Assembly: GCA_029706075.1 (NCBI GenBank) | Contig: JAINUG010000115.1 | Coordinates: forward strand, 1,629,001-1,693,000 | DNA length: 64,000 nt | Direction: 5' to 3' | DNA from: Aldrovandia affinis | Taxonomy: Eukaryota > Chordata > Actinopteri > Notacanthiformes > Halosauridae | Shown: positions 56,381 to 64,000 of the stretch, piece after piece | How positions within the stretch are numbered: position 1 is the stretch's first letter | Layout of the letters: the number at the start of each line of letters is the position of its first letter | Position numbers and translations under genes: made by a program | The notes under the pieces: generated by a model | Database searches by the model: none | What the model saw: only the letters and a program-made list of their open reading frames with translations | Told to the model about the DNA's origin: nothing

Positions 56381-58500
56381 CTATATTCTTGATAGAAATC
56401 CCATAAACTGCACCTTCCCCTTCCCCTAGCACCTCCTCAACATAGATCACTTGTTGCAGGCACTTAACCCTCAATTGCTTCCTTAAAATAACTGACATTT
56501 TCATATTTTCAATACTTTTAATATTGCTCACTACTGTAAGTCCCTCAGCATAAGAGCAGTTGCTAAATTATGAAATAGTTCTATTGATTCTATTGTAACT
56601 GCAATACATAGAATATAACCCGTGTTCTCCCCTTTGCTTCCAATATGCAATCACATTGCTGAACCGGGTACTGAAAACTGGGTGTGCTTGTTTTGTCTAC
56701 TGGTTATGGCCCTGCAGACATGGTTTTCGCCTGGCTGGTTGTGGTTTTCACTTGATCTTACGGGGTATGCCAGATCAGCTGCTCCAAACAGACAGCAGAC
56801 GCGGCCGACAGTAAACATTGAGCACATGGCCGACACAAACAACATGGAGTAAGTGGGCGATCGTTTTGAACGGCACGACGGGTGACATCAGTGGCTTGCA
56901 ATTTGCACTTCATTACAGCGGTGGACTCCTTCCTCGCTGCTTACGTCACGGATTTGCTGCTGGCGGTGTAAACAAGTGCACCCTCTCTTTCATTTTGTGT
57001 CATTGGACTGGCATACACTCCGTAGGGCAGCTGGCCAGCAATAACGTTTATTATTATATTGTGTGATAGCAAAATGTACATTTTAATATCAATTAAAAAT
57101 ATTTGCTTAGCAGAACTGCTGTTACGCGGATATGATATGAGAGTTAATAAAAATCCACCCACGCCAGACTATTCTAAGAAATGAGGCCCGGTTACGATGT
57201 TGTTGGAAACTTTAACATTTTTTTATTTGGTATCCAAACAGAGGAGAAAGTTATTGATTATCTGCAAAGTGCCACACAAAACAGTGCCTTTGGGTTCGCG
57301 GAGTAACTGAACAATGATGTAAGAACAGGATGGCACTTAATACCCTTACTGAGCTCAGCATTATAAAAAATATTCCTAATGAGTGACATACTGTTTGGGA
57401 CAGGGGCAGACCTAGATAAACCATGTGGGTTGCTTTATGACACCATCCTGAAACAACAACCGTTGCAGCTGTAGTGCTGCACACATACAAATGCAAAACA
57501 ACTCTCTCAGTCCCATCTTCTAACGTTCCAATCTCTCAGTCTGAGAGACTGAGTCTGGTATTCTGTCAGCTAACAGAAAAACAAACATGACTATAAAATA
57601 CAAAATGTCATAAAATGCAAAATGTCATTACTAAGCTAGCAGGCAAGCTAGACAGCTAACAAAGTTTTTGAACAATCTTAGCAAGCATTAAAATTATACT
57701 GTAGCAAGCAGGTGTGGATTAACCTCTTACTGTGAAATAGGCAAAGGCAATTTCTGGGCCCGCCACCACCTCCTGACCGATCCCTCCCTATCTAAACCGG
57801 CCCAAACACACACACAATTCACATGGCGAACTACACATTTGTGATTCTTGTATTTTCCTGTACAGACTATTTTCTCATTTCTTTCACTTATGAACATTCA
57901 AATATTTTCAATATGAAACTAGACAGGGACCGTGACAAGATAACTGTGTTCTTGAAAGCTTTCACATCCAAGCATTGAATGAAGAGCACCATATCACACT
58001 TAAACTTATTAGGCAACTAGGCGTTTAAGCTGCACGAGCCAGTCACACACACAGAGATGGGCACATATTGCCAGCTGGGTAAACTGAAGGTGAGGGCCTA
58101 GCCATATTCACAACCTCAAGATACAAATATCTTTACACCACACCCCACAACACTTAAAAATCCATGAATATTCACTCTACTTGAAATTATCTTGAGACAC
58201 CACAGTGACAAACAAGTGTGTTATCTCACAAACAACAATATGATACAACGCTGCATCCGAGTCTCATTCATACATTGACAGTGTAGCTTTCCAAACACAT
58301 GACATGTGGTTTACTAAATTATTTTACTTTATACCACAAGGTGGCAGTATATATTTTTTAAGTGCTTAATGTAACATGGAATGAGTAATACTGTAGCAAG
58401 TTAAATCAGATTGTGAGTCAATTACGTAATGTATGTAGTTATTGTGATTTGAGTTGAAGTATGAGTTGAAGTATACCATACACAGCCTATAACTTACATT
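56381..58500. other. No supported gene
   Basis: AT-rich DNA. One feature stands out: a CpG-containing patch at 56780-57010 around an ATG followed by a strong splice donor (see findings). No RNA gene or clear transposon was recognised. Confidence 0.35.
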
Positions 58501-61440
58501 CATCATGTCAAATAAATTATGTAAAGTTATTACTGACTCAGGAAATCTCCTCCCCCAAAGATTCAGACAGGAAGGTACTAGAATAGTTACATTCGTAACT
58601 TTCGTTCTACGTCATACCTTTCAGTCAATCAGTACGGTTGAAAGTATGGATGACTCATACCAACACAAGAAATATTACCAAAAACCTCTTTATCTGTGAG
58701 TCGATGACACTGGGATAGCATCATACCCCATTGTGTGGCAAGATGCAACATTGACCCATGAAGAACCTTTCAATAAGACCTAGAGCAAATAGGATGAGGA
58801 TGGCTATATGGTCTACCACTTGGTTGTCTGCCTGCCATCTAGGTATACAGTACTGATAGAAAGCGTGTGGAGTTCACTCACGTTTTGCTGAGGAAATCAC
58901 CAAAAGGAATGCAGTCTGCAGACAGCCATTTCAGGTCCGGCTCTGTCCTAGGTTCGAAAGGTGGCTAACTTAGAGCCTCCAAGCTGGCAGGCGGACCGCA
59001 CTAGTAGGGCGCAGTCATCGGGCACCTTGCAAGAACTGGCCAATGAGGCAGTGGGCCCCTACAGTCAAGTACAGTCATGACTGAAGGAAGCTCAATATGA
59101 CAGGCACAGAGGAGGAGACCAGGTCCTCTGTTCTGCCTAAGCTCCACTCAGTGTGACAGGCATAGGTCACCCTGGTCAATGGAGCTCTACCGTTATGTAA
59201 AGTCTCAATAATAGCGAGGGTATAACCACACAACCGCAAAGGGTCGGGCCCACAATTATGCTGCCTGAGCTGTGGTCCCACCATTGCATGGCTTGGCTCA
59301 TCTGTCAGTTACATTCGAGGACATGTTCAGTTGAAAAGCTGAAAAACTGTCTGGAAGCCACCAGGAGCTGACTCGGGGTCTGTCTGGAGTCAAAAATGGT
59401 GGCCTGGGGTCTCTACTAGGGTAGACATCAGCCTGGTGGGTTACCTGGTCATCAAGACAAACACATGAAAGGTGTTGTCATTCATGTAGCAGACGTTAGG
59501 GTCCATGTGCTCCGGCTGGAGTATTTCTCATCCCCTGGAGCATTCCTGGAGCATTCTGGCTGGAGCAAGACACGGTCGTGGTTCAGCCAGGTGTTCTACG
59601 GCTGCTCGAGGAGACCGCGCTTGTGTCCATGTCTGCAGAGGGAGAGAGAGAAAGGGCCCAGTCTCATTACAGAATGAGGGACAGCCAGTGGAAGAAGAAA
59701 TTGGATGCAATCCAACGCAATTGAAAGCAATTGTCTCCCGGTTTCAGAACCGGACAGCTGCTGCTGTTTGTGGTGGTGTTTACGTCTAACCCACGGTCGC
59801 TTGTTCCGGGCAGCTGTCCTTGGTCTCTTGTGCCACACACGGCTACAATCCAGTAAGGTAAGCTGGCGAAACAGTGGCAGCAGCGATATGCCTAGGAAAT
59901 CCGAGCAAGAACCATTGACGTGCCAGGGGACCTGAATTGGAGCGTTTAGTAGTGCATACAAATGGCCAGCGTACAGCAAAGTAGCTGAGAAGCGCAATCC
60001 TCCAGTGACAAGACAGGGATAGAGTAGGGGAGAACTGTCACAACTTTGCAGGGCGAATTTGCACTCCGACCCCCTGGTCGCAAGCTGCAAGTGACAGTGC
60101 ACACAATGCACAGAGTGCTTATCCAACCCAGGACCTGCAAAGGTAGCAGTCTGGGAAAGGGATGCAGTGGAACAGTCGACTTCAGCAGTCAACTTCAGCG
60201 AGAAGATAAAAGAGACAGGGTGTGACCTGACATATGGTTTTAGACTAACTGTCGGGGCACGTCAGGCTGACGTGACTTTGTTATTATAATAGCTCAAGGA
60301 GAAGTTTCCCCTAAGCACTGCAACAGGGCCAGCTAACTACTCATATATTAATCTTAACTTCAGAGTGTGCCCTGTGCACTGATCTTAACTGACTTCAGAT
60401 CAGCGCACACGGACAACTTCCACTTACACCTTGTAGGAGCTACACGGAGCGCAAGGGATAATATCCATACTTTCGACTGTACTGACGGTAATCGAATTGA
60501 TTTTAACACAATGCAAGTTTCGCTCATTACCATTTTCTTTGTTTTTTACCTCAACCACCTTTTCCCACAAATGTTTTAGTTTCAATAGCCAGGGCTTGCG
60601 TGCCAATACTTTTTCTTCCTACCTCGTTTCCTAGCTTTGTCTACTTCTCCTTGTCTGCTTCATAGTACATCAGAAGTAGACGAGGGGAAGAGACAAGGGA
60701 TAGAGAACGAGGGAAAGGGGTTTTTATTTATAAATGAATGCTCCATGGTTACAAAAACACGTTTGATATGTTAAACGTTTTTAACATATCAAAGAGACCT
60801 GCTTAAATAAATAAATGAAGAGGACGAGGAAAGGAGCACAGAGACATGGTGGGAGGAGATAAGACACCCTACGCATTCCTGTACCACCTGACACAATGCT
60901 GATAAGTGATAATATCAGTCCAAATCCCATCAAAACCATTGTGTCACACGCCAACGGAAAACTATTCAGCAAAGGACTCTTCGTACCATTTCTCCTCAAG
61001 CCTTCGGTGAGAGCTCTTGTTTTTTGATCACGTGCCGTGATGTCACCAAGCAATCATTCCAGGAGCCAATTCAAAAGTTACCCTTTAAGCCCTCAAGCCC
61101 TCAGCTTGGGAGTTGGAAGTGCCATGCCATTCACGTAGATGTTGCGCATCATTGATTGGTTGGTTAGCGAATGGAGGCCAGAGCTGTCATCGTCATAGTT
61201 CATTGAGTTAGTAGCTAACGATATAGATAGCTAGCATCATTTGTTTGACACGGTATAAAATTAACCAGCTTCAGGAAAGATTGGCTGAACAAGTTCGAAG
61301 GTACAGGAGTTTCCCTGCATTCATGAAAACTTTTATCGACCTTGTTCAATACATTGACACCTACTAGTGTACAGAAGTGTAAGGACACCATGTTGCATAG
61401 GCTGTGCATAGCTTTTACAAGTTACATAGAAGCATGTAGA
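58501..61440. other. Unclassified, relatively GC-rich region
   Basis: 58550-60300 is more GC-rich than its surroundings and reads like an old repeat rather than a gene. The 198-codon open frame at 59596-60192 on the minus strand shows no domain that I recognise. 59922-59995 resembles 62445-62523. A perfect 14-base hairpin lies at 60762-60793. Confidence 0.35.
60762..60793. repeat. Perfect short inverted repeat
   Basis: The arm TTTGATATGTTAAA and its exact reverse complement TTTAACATATCAAA are separated by a 4-base loop (CGTT). Confidence 0.9.
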
Positions 61441-61456
61441 GGCCTTAAGAGTCATT

Positions 61457-61810
61457 CCGGTCCAGTGGTTACAACGTTCGACACTGGCCACGGAGACCGG
61501 GGTTCGATTCCCAGTCTCGCCAGAGTTGGCTCTGGCTGGGAGTGCCACCAGGGGCGACGATTGGCTGTCTGCCCCAGGAAGGGGGAGGGAAGCCGACAGG
61601 ACGTTCGCTGTGCATAAGAGTGGCCCTGTAGTACCAGGTTACGGTCGATGGCCTGGCGAGTGCCGTCTCGGAGGAGACGTTACTTCGCCTTCGTCACTAC
61701 TGGTCGCAGGACTACGGCAGCGAACTCACATTACTAGGGGGATTGACATAAAAATAGCGGGTGTAATTGGCTACTAAATTGGGAGAAAATCAGAAACAAA
61801 AGCTTTAAAA
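61457..61810 (+). mobile_element. tRNA-derived SINE with intact B box
   Basis: The head GGTCCAGTGGTTACAACGTT includes an A-box-like stretch, and 61501-61511 is a perfect RNA polymerase III B box (GGTTCGATTCC). A long unique body follows, shared with 170-470, ending in an A-rich tail at 61804. The body is longer than a tRNA and the acceptor stem does not close, so it is a SINE and not a tRNA gene. Confidence 0.82.
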
Positions 61811-62440
61811 AAAAGAGTCATTCCAAAACAAAGTTGTCAAAGTGAGGTTGCTGAAATCATCCTGAAATCATCCATTGATTAAGGGAAAACCGACGGTGAC
61901 TTCGGTCTAAGGGGGTGTTCCAGAAACCACCGCAAACACCTCACAACCACCACAATCCATCAACGACCAGGCCCCAAAACAACTGGCAGCAATATTGCAG
62001 CTTATTGACTTTCTGGTCTGCAGATTTCTACATGAACCACAGAAAAAGGTCAATGAGAATCGCCACCTTCCCCAGAGACGGAGAAATTATACAAATATAT
62101 ATTATTATTTAGCTGGTAGGTAGGTGCTGGTATAACAAGGCAATTGCCATCAGGTACAAAACATGAATTTATAGATGTATTAAAGAAAGAAAAACATTGT
62201 CCACCAGCTTTCGCAGTGTTTCATTCATACATTAATTCGCTCATTGCAGCAGACTATTTAAACGTGTATTTGTGTCCCGAAAACGGGAGCTCGAACCTTG
62301 ATTCTCCATTCAGTATTCGGACATGTCTTCTCCTGCGCCATAGGCAACAGTTTTATCACACTTAGTCATATATACTGTAAATATAGTTACAAATACAACA
62401 CATGTCAGTTGTGTGAATTAAAATGTTTAGCTGGAAGGGC
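61811..62440. other. No supported gene
   Basis: Mixed-composition DNA with only short open frames and no recognisable repeat or RNA gene. Confidence 0.35.
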
Positions 62441-62540
62441 CAGGGGACGGGCCAGGGGGCGCGATTCGGAACATCTAGTAGTGCACACAATTGGCCAGTG
62501 CAGGGTAGGGCAAAGTAAGCTGGTTCAAAGGGCAAAGTGG

Positions 62541-62685
62541 TTCTGTGTGGCTCAGTAGGTAGAGCATGGTGTTGGCAACGCTTAGGTTGTGGGCTCAATT
62601 CCCACTGGGACCACATATACTGAAAAATGTATGTATTCACTACTGTAAGTCGCTTTGGATAAAAGTGTCTGCTAAATGGCATATA
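62541..62685 (+). mobile_element. tRNA-derived SINE, best preserved copy
   Basis: A box TGGCTCAGTAGG at 62548-62559 and B-box-like GGCTCAATTCC at 62592-62602. A short body and the 3' tail TAAGTCGCTTTGGATAAAAG then TGTCTGCTAAATGGC follow. This copy defines the family also found reversed at 13.14, 18.67, 22.49 and 44.55 kb. Confidence 0.88.
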
Positions 62686-62699
62686 TTAAGCTGAGAGTT

Positions 62700-63251
62700 A
62701 CTATGCTAGCTAGCGAGCTACAAGCATTTGAAGCGAAAGACGCACACAAATAGTTGACAAGCAAGATAGCGGTGGCAGCAGACAGTGGCAGCTAAGTTGC
62801 TACTGTTTATTTTCTGAGAATGGCAGCTCGAACCCTGATTGAATTAAAATGTTTTTCTTTCATTTAAATGGTTTTAATTCAATGCTGTTCTGTGGTACTG
62901 AGCAACACAGGTATTGATAATAAAGGATAATAAAATATGGCTATTAGCTGTACAAGTGGCTAATTTGAATGTATTTTAAAGCAGCGTACATATTTTGCCC
63001 ACCGGGCTACCAACTCTTTATGATAATGGATAGGCTACACTGCATTTCTGTTATACATATGTGGCTAGATTACCATCTCAGAAACTACAATTCCCAGACG
63101 TATTGTGACACGCGTACTTTAAATGCGCCATACACCCGTAAAGGTGAGAGTAACAGCACCTAATTGCATATAGGTTAATGTAAAAATGTAGCCTGTCAGT
63201 TTCCAGCATAGAATAATTTATGAGCCATAAGGTGATTTCTCATTAAACATA
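62700..63251. other. No supported gene
   Basis: Contains a few TAGCTAGC-like motifs and no exon, RNA gene or transposon that I can support. Confidence 0.35.
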
Positions 63252-64000
63252 CAGTACTGTGCAAAGGTTTTAGGCAGGTGTGAAGAAATGCTGTAAAGTA
63301 AGAATGCTTTCAAAAATAAAAAATTGTATTGTTTATTTTTATCAAGTGAGCGAACAGAAGAAAAATCTAAATCAAATCAATATTTGGTGTGACTACCCTT
63401 TGCCTTCAAACCAGCATCAATTCTTATAGGTACACTTGCACAAAGTCAGGGATTTTGTAGGATTATAGTCAGGTGTATGATTAACCAATTATACCAAACA
63501 GATGCTAATGATCATCAATTTCATATGTAGGTTGAAACACAGTCGTTAACTGAAACAGAAACAGCTGTGTAGGAGGCTTAAATCTGGGTGAGGAACAGAC
63601 AAACTCTGCTACTAAGGTGAGGTTGTGGAAGACAGTTTCATGTCACAGGTCATACACCATGGCAAGACTGAGTACAGCAACAAGACACAAGGTAGTTATA
63701 CTGCATCAGCAAGGTCTCTCCCAGGCAAAGATTTCAAAGCAGACTGGGGTTTCAAGATGTGCTGTTCAAGCTCTTTTGAAGAAGCACAAAGAAAAGGGGA
63801 ATGTTGAGGACCGTAGATGCAGTGGTCGGCCAAGGAAACTTAATGCAGCAGATGAAAGACACATCATGCTTACTTCCCTTTGAAATCGGAAGATGTCCAG
63901 CAGTGCCATCAGCTCAGAACTGGCAGAAACCAGTGTGACCCAGGTACACCCATCTACTGTCTGGAGAAGTCTGGCCAGAAGTGGTCTTCATGAAAGAATT
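63252..64000 (+). mobile_element. Tc1-like transposon, 5' part, cut by window end
   Basis: The left terminus CAGTACTGTGCAAAGGTTTT directly follows a TA (63250-63251). This is a typical Tc1 end of the type CAGT...TGTGCAAA.GTTTTAGGCA. A transposase reading frame lies inside. The right end is beyond the window. Confidence 0.88.
63659..64000 (+). pseudogene. Tc1-like transposase, disrupted and partial
   Basis: The frame starts MARLSTATRHKVVILHQQGL and shows the N-terminal paired-like helix-turn-helix (AKISKQTGVSRCAVQALLKK) and the GRP(R)K AT-hook-like linker motif (RRCSGRPRKLNAADERHI). A TGA at 63881-63883 interrupts it, after which the same frame stays open to the window end with good family similarity (ISSELAET, VHPSTVWRSLARSGLHERI). 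One stop codon therefore separates it from an intact N-terminal half; the catalytic part is not in view. Confidence 0.85.

Noticed and set aside
59596..60192. 198-codon open frame on the minus strand.
   Set aside because: No recognisable domain, unusual His/Gln/Arg-rich and Leu-rich composition, and location in a repeat-like GC-rich stretch. Length alone is not evidence in vertebrate DNA.
62548..62610. tRNA-like sequence with A and B boxes.
   Set aside because: B box is degenerate, stems do not pair properly, and a SINE body follows. Same reasoning for 61457-61530, although its B box is perfect.

Overview
This window is nuclear DNA from a vertebrate, almost certainly a ray-finned (teleost-type) fish. 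The genes are intron-rich vertebrate orthologues, and the space between them is packed with fish-type Tc1/mariner and hAT transposons, L2- and CR1-like LINEs and tRNA-derived SINEs. Nothing bacterial, viral or plasmid-like was seen. The species cannot be named from the sequence alone.

Layout. 1-5.2 kb (+): the 3' part of an SH2-domain adaptor gene (coiled coil, proline-rich segment, SH2, tail) of the SH2D4/SH2D7/SH2D2A type. 6.0-9.3 kb: a Tc1-like transposon with other elements nested in it. 8.1-20.5 kb: a recent head-to-tail tandem duplication in which each unit carries one three-exon CC chemokine gene of CCL27/CCL28 type. 22.9-25.7 kb (+): kgd4/mrps36, a small mitochondrial subunit of the 2-oxoglutarate dehydrogenase complex. 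29.1-30.6 kb (-): pdxp, pyridoxal phosphatase. 31.4-36.3 kb (+): setd9, a SET-domain protein transcribed divergently from pdxp. 41.7-51.0 kb (-): mier3, an ELM2/SANT chromatin co-repressor with all 13 coding exons identifiable. 51-64 kb: no gene I can support; it holds Tc1, L1-like, CR1-like and SINE remnants and ends in a Tc1-like transposase cut by the window edge.

The genes do not form one pathway. kgd4, setd9 and mier3 are all on human chromosome arm 5q, with setd9 and mier3 neighbours there, so this is a conserved synteny block; pdxp is an unexpected member because the human gene is on chromosome 22. The most interesting part is the chemokine duplication. It has a 5-bp microhomology breakpoint, two later transposon insertions seen as filled/empty sites between the copies, and a one-base homopolymer difference that gives the two chemokines entirely different C-terminal tails. 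Exon coordinates were set by hand from splice consensus, reading phase and remembered family sequences, so each should be confirmed with transcripts.
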